DNA from: Azonexaceae bacterium s22
GTDB taxonomy: Bacteria; Pseudomonadota; Gammaproteobacteria; Burkholderiales; Rhodocyclaceae
DNA length: 64,000 bases
Reading direction: 5' to 3'
Assembly (NCBI GenBank): GCA_016617495.1
Contig: WYCU01000007.1
Location: 1-64,000, forward strand
The notes under the pieces are model-generated. The model saw only the letters and a program-made list of their open reading frames with translations. It was not told where the DNA came from and searched no databases. Below are positions 49,285 to 57,228 of the stretch, one piece after another (position 1 is the stretch's first letter; every line of letters begins with the position of its first letter). The position numbers and the translations under genes are program-made.

Positions 49285-51920
49285 GCTGTCGCTGCGCGAG
49301 CAAGCAGCGCCAATCCGGCGTCGCGCTTTTCCTGTTTCTGGTGCTGCTGGTGCTTGCCGGAAGCTACGCCTTTTACCGTACTGCCAATGTGGGCAATATG
49401 GCTACAGGCCGTGACGGTGCATTAACGGCAAGCATGGCACGAGCGAAAGAAGCGCTGATCGCTTACGCAGTCACCGACGACCTGCGTCTTGGACGGCTGC
49501 TTTGCCCCGACCTGATCGGCGATGGCATCTCTCCAAAGCTTTCGCGAAACGATTGCGATGCCTATGCCGGCTGGCTGCCGTGGAAAACCCTTGATCTGGG
49601 GGATGGCGTAGACGACCACGGCACACTTCTGCGCTATGTAGCCTTGCGCTGGTTTGGCGGAGATCGTGTTGCGCCGCCAATCAACAGCGACACGCTCAGC
49701 ACCAAGCAACTCGCCGATGCCTCGATCTTGCAGGCCTCGCTGCCCGCCATGCCTCAAGGCCTGCTGTTTCTCGACACACCGGTCGGTAGCGGCACCAACG
49801 ACCTGTCAAACGACATTGTTGCGCTCATCATCGCCCCTCGCGGCAAACTCGATTCGCGAAACGCCGACGGTGACAACTACTATTTCACCGGTCAGTCCGA
49901 TCACGAGGATGACAACGACTTTGTCATGCCTGTCACCCGGCAAGAACTGATGGCCGCAGTGGAAAAGCGCGTTGCCAACGAAGTCAAATCTTGCGTACAA
50001 AACCACGCTGCCGCTGCGAACAATCTGAAAAAGCGCTTTCCTTGGCCCGCGCCCCTCTCGGCCACAAGTTATCAAGGCAAGGCAGGGGCATTGTTTGGAC
50101 AAATGCCGCTGACCCAACCCAGCCCCAGCGCCAATTCGCTGCTCAAGGATGCTGCAGCCGCCCTCAGCGGCAACATGAGCAGCCTGCAGAGTACGCTCGC
50201 GGCAAACGGGAACGATTTCTCGGCCTTGCTTGTTTCCGTCACCGCGATAAACGCAACGCTATTCCAGATTCGCAATCTTCTCGACTCGCTTTATATTGCG
50301 GCGACCGAACTGTGGCAGGCAGCCACCGGGTTATCGACAAACCTGAGCGCGGTTAATTTGACCACGGACAACGCACTTCAACCCAGCGGAAGTCGCAGAA
50401 CGGTTCGTGTCACCAATCTGGAACTCACAAACATCCAGACAGGCAGCAATACCGTTTTCAGCGGCATTGACAATCTGCCCGCTCAACTGGATGCCAGCGG
50501 CATTGACATCTATCCTGAAGAACTGGCCCGCCGCACCAAGAGCTTCGCCGACAGCGCCAATGTCACCACAGCCACATCAATCGAGGAAATGCTGTGGAGT
50601 ACTCACTCGGTACATGTCGATATCTCTCCTCGCTTACAGTCCGCACTGGATGCCGCCACATTGGCGAGAGAAGCACTGCAATCGCCGATCCAGGCTGATG
50701 CAGCCCTCAAGGCTAAAGCGCTCACAGACACAATCAGTTGTCTTCAGAAAGTAATCGCCGCCAGTCGCATCAATACGCATTACAGCGAAATCGCGGCACT
50801 GATTGCCCCGATCCAGGCGGCGTTGATCACCTACGAGCAAACGCCGAGCCCCGTCACCGCAAGTGCGTTACAGGCCAGCCTCACGGCAGCGCAGGCCAAC
50901 ATCGGCGCAGTGGCAACCCTAAACCCCCAGTCTGCGGACTGCGGTACGGGAGCAACCGCAATAATCGGTGCGCGCAATTCAGCAATGTCTGCGTTGCTTG
51001 TGGCACAACAGTCGCTCAACCAAGGGTTGCCACTGCCGACCATTCAATCCGACAGCAACGCCGCGATTGGGAAGATCACCGCACTCGTTACCGCGATGAC
51101 AGTTAATGACGACAATCTCACGCGAACGTCGGTAAAGGCGTGGGTCGATGCGTATAAAACCCAACATGCTGCGCTACCGAATCTTGGCAGGCTCAGCAGT
51201 ACCGCACGGGTCCCCTATGTCGCCAATTACCAAATTGTCGCGGTCAACCTCGAAAATTGGGCGAAAACCATAGCCAACCACGCTGCCGAACTGGCCAGCA
51301 AAATCAAGGCAGCTCCCATTTCCGACGATGCTTACGCCAACGTCAAAGCACTGGATGGCTCGGCTTACGATTTGGCGACCGAAGCCCTCAATTCCTCGCT
51401 GACCGCAGCCGCAGCCCTGACAAGTGCCATCAACACCCCAACCGATCTCAAAAAAGGGCAAGCAAGCGACGCGGTTTCGGAGTTGCTTGGCGATGCATCC
51501 GTACTTGGCAACGCGGTAGAGCAACTGGGCGGGAGCTTTAGCAGTAGCACGGCTTCAGCGCTGCCCATCATTTGGTTCGCCAGTCAGTGCGACGCCTTCC
51601 GTCAAACGGCAGACACCTGGTGGCAAAAAGGCGCTTGGCAAGATCTTGTCTTCTATCAAGTTTCGAATATTGACAGCACGCTTGGCGGCAATCTCACCAT
51701 CAATGACAGCGGCAACCACCGCGTGATTGCCATTGCGAGCGGGCGGTCGTTGGCCGCGCTGAACCAGGTTCGCCCTGTCAGCCCCGCGACACGCAGCATT
51801 TCCGGCTATCTGGAAGGGAAGAACGCGCATGCGACCCGAAATGGTGACGCAACGGCGCCCGACAAGGAATTTTCAGCCCTACCAACCTCGGCCGCATTCA
51901 ATGACCGCCTGGCCTATTGA
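49281..51920 (+). CDS. Large pseudopilin-like protein with a long central insertion
   Basis: An 879-residue protein of the MSHA operon. An N-terminal helix (SGVALFLFLVLLVLAGSYAF) sits where a prepilin leader would, but there is no GFTLxE site. Residues about 50-110 (ARAKEALIAYAV ... LLCPDLIGDG ... LPWKTLDLGD) and the C-terminus (SGYLEGKNAH ... FNDRLAY) match the two ends of pseudopilin-like proteins found in such operons. Between them about 500 helical, Ala/Ser-rich residues are inserted. It could be a pilus-tip or surface protein; that is inference. It contains a repeated-word copy, read IVAVN. Confidence 0.7.
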   Translation: MSCRCASKQRQSGVALFLFLVLLVLAGSYAFYRTANVGNMATGRDGALTASMARAKEALIAYAVTDDLRLGRLLCPDLIGDGISPKLSRNDCDAYAGWLPWKTLDLGDGVDDHGTLLRYVALRWFGGDRVAPPINSDTLSTKQLADASILQASLPAMPQGLLFLDTPVGSGTNDLSNDIVALIIAPRGKLDSRNADGDNYYFTGQSDHEDDNDFVMPVTRQELMAAVEKRVANEVKSCVQNHAAAANNLKKRFPWPAPLSATSYQGKAGALFGQMPLTQPSPSANSLLKDAAAALSGNMSSLQSTLAANGNDFSALLVSVTAINATLFQIRNLLDSLYIAATELWQAATGLSTNLSAVNLTTDNALQPSGSRRTVRVTNLELTNIQTGSNTVFSGIDNLPAQLDASGIDIYPEELARRTKSFADSANVTTATSIEEMLWSTHSVHVDISPRLQSALDAATLAREALQSPIQADAALKAKALTDTISCLQKVIAASRINTHYSEIAALIAPIQAALITYEQTPSPVTASALQASLTAAQANIGAVATLNPQSADCGTGATAIIGARNSAMSALLVAQQSLNQGLPLPTIQSDSNAAIGKITALVTAMTVNDDNLTRTSVKAWVDAYKTQHAALPNLGRLSSTARVPYVANYQIVAVNLENWAKTIANHAAELASKIKAAPISDDAYANVKALDGSAYDLATEALNSSLTAAAALTSAINTPTDLKKGQASDAVSELLGDASVLGNAVEQLGGSFSSSTASALPIIWFASQCDAFRQTADTWWQKGAWQDLVFYQVSNIDSTLGGNLTINDSGNHRVIAIASGRSLAALNQVRPVSPATRSISGYLEGKNAHATRNGDATAPDKEFSALPTSAAFNDRLAY
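51235..51248 (-). repeat. Repeated word copy 12 (GTTGACCGCGACAA)
   Basis: Minus-strand copy inside the large pseudopilin-like gene. On its 5' side two TTTT runs lie about 12 bases apart. Confidence 0.85.
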
Positions 51921-51939
51921 CCCCCACCGGAGCGCGCAC

Positions 51940-52683
51940 ATGACCCGCATTGCCACTTGCCGTCGCCAGCAAGGCTTTACGCTGGTCGAATTGTCGATTG
52001 TGCTGATTATCGTCGCGTTGCTCACCGGCGGCCTGTTGCTGGGAATGAGTGCCCAGCGTAGTAATGCTGAGTATGCCGATGCGCAACGACAACTGGAGAA
52101 TATCCGCGAGGCACTCATCGGTTTCGCCATGACGAATGGCCGACTCCCCTGTCCCGCCAATCCGACGCTGGCCTCGACCGATGCGAATGCCGGCAAGGAA
52201 GACAGAGCAAATACCAGTGCAGCGTGCAACAGAACCGATGGCGTCATCCCTTGGGTGACGCTTGGACTGCCAGAAACCGACCCTTGGGGAAGACGCTTCA
52301 CCTATTTTGCCAGCGCCAAATTCTCCGGCCCAGTCCCGACTGGAAGTCTTGCCAGTTTTACACTTTACACCGGCGCCATTAATCCCTTCACCGGAGTCGA
52401 AGACACCGCTGGCTTGGCGAATGTCAAGGAAGACGCTGCGAGCACCAATAAAATCGCAGCAGACCTTCCCGCCGTCGTAGTCAGCCATGGCAGTAATGGT
52501 CTCGGAGCTTGGCAAAGTAATGGTTCACAAGCGGGCGGGGCATCCGGGAACGAGCTAGAAAACGCCAACGCAACGCTGACCTTTATCCAACGTACACCTG
52601 CCAACAATTTCGATGACCAAGTCATCTGGATTGCTCCCGCCATCCTCAAGTCCAAGATGGTCGCCGCGGGCCGGCTGCCCTGA
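51940..52683 (+). CDS. Prepilin-type N-methylation protein of the MSHA operon
   Basis: A 247-residue pseudopilin. The leader MTRIATCRRQQG is followed by FTLVELSIVLIIVALLTGG with Glu5. The body has ALIGFAMTNGRLPCPA, VTLGLPETDPWGRRF and a C-terminal NFDDQVIWI, the same family signature that is split in the larger neighbour. ATG 51940 has GGAG at good spacing, and an ATG at 51901 is the alternative. It is the last gene of the operon. Confidence 0.85.
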   Translation: MTRIATCRRQQGFTLVELSIVLIIVALLTGGLLLGMSAQRSNAEYADAQRQLENIREALIGFAMTNGRLPCPANPTLASTDANAGKEDRANTSAACNRTDGVIPWVTLGLPETDPWGRRFTYFASAKFSGPVPTGSLASFTLYTGAINPFTGVEDTAGLANVKEDAASTNKIAADLPAVVVSHGSNGLGAWQSNGSQAGGASGNELENANATLTFIQRTPANNFDDQVIWIAPAILKSKMVAAGRLP

Positions 52684-52701
52684 CCCGCAAGGGCCTCAGG
52701 C

Positions 52702-53691
52702 TCAGACAGCCTCTTCCTTGGGATCGCGCGACATCAGGCGCTCCAAGGCTTCTCCGGCATTGATCCGGCCGTCGAGCACGGCGGCCACGGCCGCGGAGAT
52801 TGGCATCTCCACCCCGAGCCGAGTGGCCAAACGATCGACCTCCCGGGCGGTATAAACGCCTTCCGCGACATGCCCCAGTTCTTCGAGAATCTGCGGCAAG
52901 GTCTTGTTCTTGGCCAACGCGAGGCCAACGCGACGATTTCGGGACAAATCGCCAGTACAGGTAAGGATCAGATCGCCCATCCCGGCCAGCCCCATGAAGG
53001 TTTCGCGCTGCGCTCCCAGGGCACTGCCAAGCCGAGCAATTTCGGCTAGCCCGCGAGTCATCAATGCCGCTCGCGAGTTCAAACCGAGGCCCAAACCGTC
53101 GCAAACGCCGGTAGCAATCGCCAAAACGTTCTTGACCGCCCCACCCACCTCCACGCCAACGAGGTCATCGTTAGCGTAGATTCTCAAGCGGCGGGTATGC
53201 AACTGCCGCGCGGCCTCGCGGGCGAAGCCGGGATCGTTGGCGGCCAACGACACGGCGGTGGGCTGCTCCGCCGCCACCTCCTCGGCAAAACTGGGACCGG
53301 ACAGTGCACCACAAACTGCATTGCTGCCCAGTACTTCGGCCACGACCTGATGGGGAAGCTTGCCCGTGTTCGCCTCGAATCCCTTGCAGACCCAGAGCAA
53401 AGGCAGTTTGCAGCCCAACGCTGCCAGCCGCTCGACGGTCGGGCGGAGCCCGGCAATCGGCGTTGCGACGATCAGAAGTTCGGCCGTTGCGACTGCAGCA
53501 TCAAAATCGGTACTCACCACAACGCTTTCCGGGAGCTTGTAGCCGGGGAAAAACCGATGGTTTTCGCGTGTTTTTTGGAGGTCGACCGCGACATCCTCTT
53601 CGCGCGACCACAGAGTCACATCATGTTTGCCGGAAAATGCGATAGCCAGCGCCGTGCCCCAGGCCCCGGCGCCAAGAAGGGTAATCTTCAT
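52702..53691 (-). CDS. gpsA: NAD(P)H-dependent glycerol-3-phosphate dehydrogenase
   Basis: A 329-residue enzyme that makes sn-glycerol 3-phosphate for phospholipid synthesis. GAGAWGTALA is the nucleotide-binding motif, and GAVKNVLAIATGVCDGLGLG holds the catalytic Lys. It overlaps the SH3 gene by 4 bases. A repeated-word copy is read DVAVDL. Confidence 0.97.
   Translation of the reverse strand: MKITLLGAGAWGTALAIAFSGKHDVTLWSREEDVAVDLQKTRENHRFFPGYKLPESVVVSTDFDAAVATAELLIVATPIAGLRPTVERLAALGCKLPLLWVCKGFEANTGKLPHQVVAEVLGSNAVCGALSGPSFAEEVAAEQPTAVSLAANDPGFAREAARQLHTRRLRIYANDDLVGVEVGGAVKNVLAIATGVCDGLGLGLNSRAALMTRGLAEIARLGSALGAQRETFMGLAGMGDLILTCTGDLSRNRRVGLALAKNKTLPQILEELGHVAEGVYTAREVDRLATRLGVEMPISAAVAAVLDGRINAGEALERLMSRDPKEEAV
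53581..53593 (+). repeat. Repeated word copy 13 (GTCGACCGCGACA)
   Basis: Plus-strand copy antisense to gpsA, with TTTT and TTTTTT runs upstream about 11 bases apart. Confidence 0.85.
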
Positions 53692-54128
53692 AGTCCCCAG
53701 ACCTGCATGGTACGCACGTAACCGGTCACGCCGTCACGATGCCTGACCTTGGCCCAGCCGGGAGCGGCCGCCTCAAGCAGATCGAGCACGACCCATTTGT
53801 CGAGTTCCAGCAGCACGGGGGCCTCGGCACGATCTGCCTGGCGGATCTCCGCGCGCGGCGCAGTCACGATCAGGGTCCGACGTTCGCCCAGGTTGCGTGC
53901 CTCAATCCATGCCAGCGTGCCTTCGGCATCGCGCACCTTGCTCCAGCCTTCGAGGCGTACGACAACCTCAACCGGCGTTTGCGCACGGATCAGATACAGC
54001 TTTTTGCCTTTCTGCGACGGAGCGTCGTAAAGCACCGCCACGGACGATTCCACCGAGCGGTAATCGACCGCCTGAGCTAACGCCGACAGGCTGAGCAGCA
54101 ATAACGCCAGAAAAGTCCGTGCGCGCAT
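53688..54128 (-). CDS. Exported SH3-domain protein
   Basis: A 146-residue protein with a signal peptide (TFLALLLLSLSALAQA) and two SH3-like repeats (SVAVLYDAPSQKGKKLYLI and APVLLELDKWVVLDLLEAA). Bacterial SH3 domains often bind the cell wall, but the target here is unknown. It lies between secB and gpsA on the same strand, a common betaproteobacterial arrangement. Confidence 0.8.
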   Translation of the reverse strand: MRARTFLALLLLSLSALAQAVDYRSVESSVAVLYDAPSQKGKKLYLIRAQTPVEVVVRLEGWSKVRDAEGTLAWIEARNLGERRTLIVTAPRAEIRQADRAEAPVLLELDKWVVLDLLEAAAPGWAKVRHRDGVTGYVRTMQVWGL

Positions 54129-54135
54129 TGGCGGC

Positions 54136-54600
54136 TTACTGAATCGGCAATTCGGTCGGGGCAGCGCTCTGGGCCTGTTCCTGCAGTCGCTGCATGTACA
54201 TGGCCTCGAAGTTCACGGGCTGCAGCACGATGGACTGGAAGCCTGCACGCGTCACGGCGTCGGACACGGCTTCACGCGCATACGGGAAAAGAATGTTGGG
54301 ACAGGCAACAGCGATCAGCGGCTCAATCTGCTCGGCCGGAATGTTCTGGATGCGGAAAACGCCAGCTTGACCGACCTCAACCAGAAACACCGTCTTTTCG
54401 CCCAGCTTCGCCGTAACCGTTACCGTCAGCACAACCTCATAGACGCCATCGCCAAGATGCGTGCCGCTATTGCCCAAGCCGATTTCGACTTCCGGGGCGT
54501 CACGCTCAAGAAAGATCTGGGGCGCATTGGGCACTTCGACGGACAGGTCCTTGACGTAAAGCTTCTCAATGCCAAAGACGGGCTGCAGGTTTTCTTCCAT
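54136..54600 (-). CDS. secB: Protein-export chaperone SecB
   Basis: A 154-residue tetrameric chaperone. [19 protein letters not shown] and the conserved [17 protein letters not shown] are characteristic. It keeps preproteins unfolded and delivers them to SecA. Confidence 0.97.
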   Translation of the reverse strand: MEENLQPVFGIEKLYVKDLSVEVPNAPQIFLERDAPEVEIGLGNSGTHLGDGVYEVVLTVTVTAKLGEKTVFLVEVGQAGVFRIQNIPAEQIEPLIAVACPNILFPYAREAVSDAVTRAGFQSIVLQPVNFEAMYMQRLQEQAQSAAPTELPIQ

Positions 54601-54631
54601 GATTTTCTTTCAGTTGATTATTTCAAAGTGC

Positions 54632-54895
54632 TCAAGCGCCGCCGAGCAAGGCCGTCAAACCGCCGGCCTTGTCCAACGCCACCAGATCGTCGCATCCCCC
54701 CACATGGGTCTCGCCAATAAAAATCTGCGGGACCGTACGGCGCTGCGTTTTTTCCATCATTTCGTCGCGGCGCACCGGGTCGAGATCAACGCGAATTTCT
54801 TCGATTTGCTCGACACCGCGCGCTTTCAGCAACTGTTTGGCGCGGATGCAATAAGGACAAACCGCCGTGGTGTACATCACGACATGTGCTGTCAT
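54632..54895 (-). CDS. grxC: Glutaredoxin 3
   Basis: An 87-residue dithiol glutaredoxin with the active site AVCPYC and the cis-Pro motif RTVPQIFIGETHVGG. It starts at ATG 54895, overlapping the rhodanese gene by 4 bases. It is in an operon with rhodanese and secB. Confidence 0.95.
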   Translation of the reverse strand: MTAHVVMYTTAVCPYCIRAKQLLKARGVEQIEEIRVDLDPVRRDEMMEKTQRRTVPQIFIGETHVGGCDDLVALDKAGGLTALLGGA

Positions 54896-55317
54896 TTGTT
54901 CCGCGTTCCCTTTTTGATCGGGTAACCTGCGCCAACCCATGCATCCACGCCGCCGGCGAGATTGTGCAGTTTTGCGAAACCGAGCTTGCTCAATTCACTG
55001 CAGGCTTTGCCCGAACGCATGCCTGAAGCACAACAGACGATCACCGGCTTGTCCTTGAACTTTTCGATTTCCCCGGCACGGTCAGCCAGCTTGGACAATG
55101 GAATATTCCGGGCCTCGGGCAGGTGCCCGGCAGCATACTCATCCGCTTCGCGGACATCGATCACGACGGCATCTTCACGATTGATGAGCAGCGTCGCAGC
55201 CACCGGATTGACCTCATTTCCAGCCGAACGCATAAACAACTGCCACAACAACCCGCCACCACTGACCAGGACGACCGAAATCAGCAAAATATTCTGATTG
55301 ATGAACTCCATTGGCAC
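54892..55317 (-). CDS. Membrane-anchored rhodanese-like sulfurtransferase
   Basis: A 141-residue protein with one N-terminal membrane helix (about 8-26) and a rhodanese domain. The catalytic Cys loop is VIVCCASGMRSGKA. The GTG at 55317 follows GGAGG by 8 bases and directly abuts the ArsR stop. An ATG two codons later is the alternative. The pairing suggests persulfide or thiol handling under ArsR control. Confidence 0.87.
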   Translation of the reverse strand: MPMEFINQNILLISVVLVSGGGLLWQLFMRSAGNEVNPVAATLLINREDAVVIDVREADEYAAGHLPEARNIPLSKLADRAGEIEKFKDKPVIVCCASGMRSGKACSELSKLGFAKLHNLAGGVDAWVGAGYPIKKGTRNK

Positions 55318-55638
55318 TTAACCGCCCTCCACGCCACAAAAAACTTCACGCATCATGCCAACCAGTTGAAGGGTGCGTTGATCGCCCACCCGATAGAACA
55401 CGCGATTGGCATCCTTGCGCGTCAAAAGCACCCCTTTCTCGCGGAGAATGGCCAAGTGCTGCGAAATATTGCTCTGCGAGGTCCCCACGGCGTCGACGAT
55501 ATCTTGCACGCAGGCTTCCTGATCGCCCACCACACAGAGAATCTTGAGTCGCAATGGATGGGCAATCGCCTTGAGCGCGCGCGCCGCAAGTTCGATGTGC
55601 TCCTGCTTCTCGATAAGGTTGAAAGAAGGCTTTTCCAA
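55318..55638 (-). CDS. ArsR/SmtB-family repressor
   Basis: A 106-residue winged-helix protein. AIAHPLRLKILCVV and GTSQSNISQHLAILREKGVL form the DNA-binding core. Cys35, Cys43 and Cys101 are present. A Cys43/Cys101 pair would resemble the persulfide-sensing pair of SqrR/BigR regulators, and the next gene is a rhodanese. The start is TTG with a modest site. It heads an operon running on through rhodanese, grxC and secB. Confidence 0.85.
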   Translation of the reverse strand: MEKPSFNLIEKQEHIELAARALKAIAHPLRLKILCVVGDQEACVQDIVDAVGTSQSNISQHLAILREKGVLLTRKDANRVFYRVGDQRTLQLVGMMREVFCGVEGG

Positions 55639-55647
55639 GGTGGAATC

Positions 55648-55673
55648 CCATTGACAGACAATGGAAGATTATA
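55648..55673 (-). promoter_or_regulatory. Candidate arsR operator and -10 box
   Basis: A perfect inverted repeat CCATTG-ACAGA-CAATGG (55648-55664) lies just after a TATAAT box on the minus strand (55668-55673), 9 bases before the arsR start. It overlaps the expected transcription start, an apt place for self-repression. Confidence 0.55.
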
Positions 55674-55700
55674 AAATAACGGCTTAGATTTCGCCGAGCT

Positions 55701-55736
55701 TCTTCTTTTCCCCGAGGATCTTCTTTTCCCCGAGGA
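55701..55736. repeat. Exact 18-bp tandem duplication upstream of envC
   Basis: TCTTCTTTTCCCCGAGGA occurs twice with no gap (55701-55718 and 55719-55736) in the divergent arsR-envC region, 29 bases before the envC start. Confidence 0.9.
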
Positions 55737-55764
55737 GATGCCGTTTTCCTGACCGACAACCGAA

Positions 55765-57228
55765 TTGAGAATTTCTTTGAGTGCCTTTCAAGCACCATCT
55801 CGCATCGCAGCCAAGCGACTCGTAATGTCACTTGCCATTGCCTGGGCAGCTGGCGTCGCAGCAGCCCCTTCGACAAGCGCCGAGCCCCGGCAAAAAGCAA
55901 AAGGCAATGCCGCCTCGCCTGAAATTGCCGAAAAGCAGGCCGATCTCGGTGAGTTGCGCGCAAGAATCGATGCGCTCCGCAAAGATCTCAATACCAGCGA
56001 AGGCAACAAAGCGGATGCCGCCGACCGCTTGCGCGATTCCGAACAAAAAATCTCCCGGCTTCAGCGCGAACTGCATGAACTGGGCGATCAGCGAAATCAG
56101 CTGCAACGAAAACTTTCCAGTCTGGAAGAACAGCAAAAAGTGCTGGCCGGCACGCTGGCCACGCAGCAGGAGCAGCTCGAAAAACTCCTCTACCGGCAGT
56201 ATCTGCGAGGCTCGCCGGATTCGCTACGCCTGATGCTCAATGGGGACGACCCCAATCAGTTGGCGCGTGATCTGCGTTACCTCTCGGCCATCGCCCAGAC
56301 GCGCGCCGAGTTGATGGCACAGATCAATACATCGCTCGAACAGAAGAAAAGCCTGGCAGCCGCGGCACGCGACAAGGCCGACGAGCTGGCCGAAGTGGAA
56401 GAGCAACAAAAGCAACGCCATGTCGAACTTTCCAAGCAGCGCGAGGAACGCAAAGCCATCTACGCGCAGGTATCCGACAAGGTCAGTGCACAACGCAAGG
56501 AAATTGGAAATCTCCAGCAAGACGAGAAGCGATTGACGCAGTTGATCGAGCGCCTGACCCGCATTCTCGCCGCCCAGGCGGAGAAGGAAGCACAAGCCGC
56601 CAAAGCGGCGAAAGCGGCTGAGGCCGCCCGCAATGCCGAGGCGGCCCGGCGCGCCGAAATTGCCAAACGCCAAGAGCGAGAACGTGAAAAGGAACAAGGG
56701 CGCGAAAAAGCAACGAGCACCAAGCCAGCCGTCGAGGACAGCGAACCGCGTCGCCCCCAGCAACCCGCCGAACCGGCAAAGACACGACCGCCAGAACCCG
56801 AGAATCAACACGAACCTGTCGCCGCCAACATCAGTTTCGCGCGCCTTCAGGGCAATCTGCGCCTACCGGTCAAGGGAAATGTCTCCGGTCGCTTTGGCAC
56901 CCCTCGCGAAGGCGGAGGCACATGGCGTGGCGTATTCATTCGAGCGAGCAATGGCAGCGACGTCAAAGCCATTGCCGGCGGGCGCATCGTTTTTGCGGAA
57001 TGGATGCGGGGCTTTGGCAACCTGTTGATCATTGACCATGGTGACGCCTACCTTTCGATCTACGGCAATAACGACTCACTGCTCAAACAGGTTGGCCAAT
57101 CCGTCAAAGGCGGAGAAACCGTGGCGACGGTAGGTAACAGCGGGGGCAATCCGGAATCCGGTTTATACTTCGAACTCCGTCACCAGGGGCAACCGATCGA
57201 CCCAATGAAGTGGGCCAGTTTGAAATGA
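55765..57228 (+). CDS. envC: Murein hydrolase activator EnvC-like
   Basis: A 487-residue exported protein. A signal-type segment ends AAGVAAAP. A long coiled coil (about 50-320) carries Ala/Glu-rich repeats, and the C-terminal LytM/M23 domain (about 365-487) follows. The M23 zinc ligands are missing: TWRGVFIRASNG replaces the HxGxD motif, and LYFELRHQGQPIDP lacks the HxH. It should therefore be an amidase activator, not a peptidase. The TTG at 55765 gives a positively charged n-region; ATG 55825 is an alternative. It overlaps ctpA by 4 bases. Confidence 0.9.
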   Translation: MRISLSAFQAPSRIAAKRLVMSLAIAWAAGVAAAPSTSAEPRQKAKGNAASPEIAEKQADLGELRARIDALRKDLNTSEGNKADAADRLRDSEQKISRLQRELHELGDQRNQLQRKLSSLEEQQKVLAGTLATQQEQLEKLLYRQYLRGSPDSLRLMLNGDDPNQLARDLRYLSAIAQTRAELMAQINTSLEQKKSLAAAARDKADELAEVEEQQKQRHVELSKQREERKAIYAQVSDKVSAQRKEIGNLQQDEKRLTQLIERLTRILAAQAEKEAQAAKAAKAAEAARNAEAARRAEIAKRQEREREKEQGREKATSTKPAVEDSEPRRPQQPAEPAKTRPPEPENQHEPVAANISFARLQGNLRLPVKGNVSGRFGTPREGGGTWRGVFIRASNGSDVKAIAGGRIVFAEWMRGFGNLLIIDHGDAYLSIYGNNDSLLKQVGQSVKGGETVATVGNSGGNPESGLYFELRHQGQPIDPMKWASLK

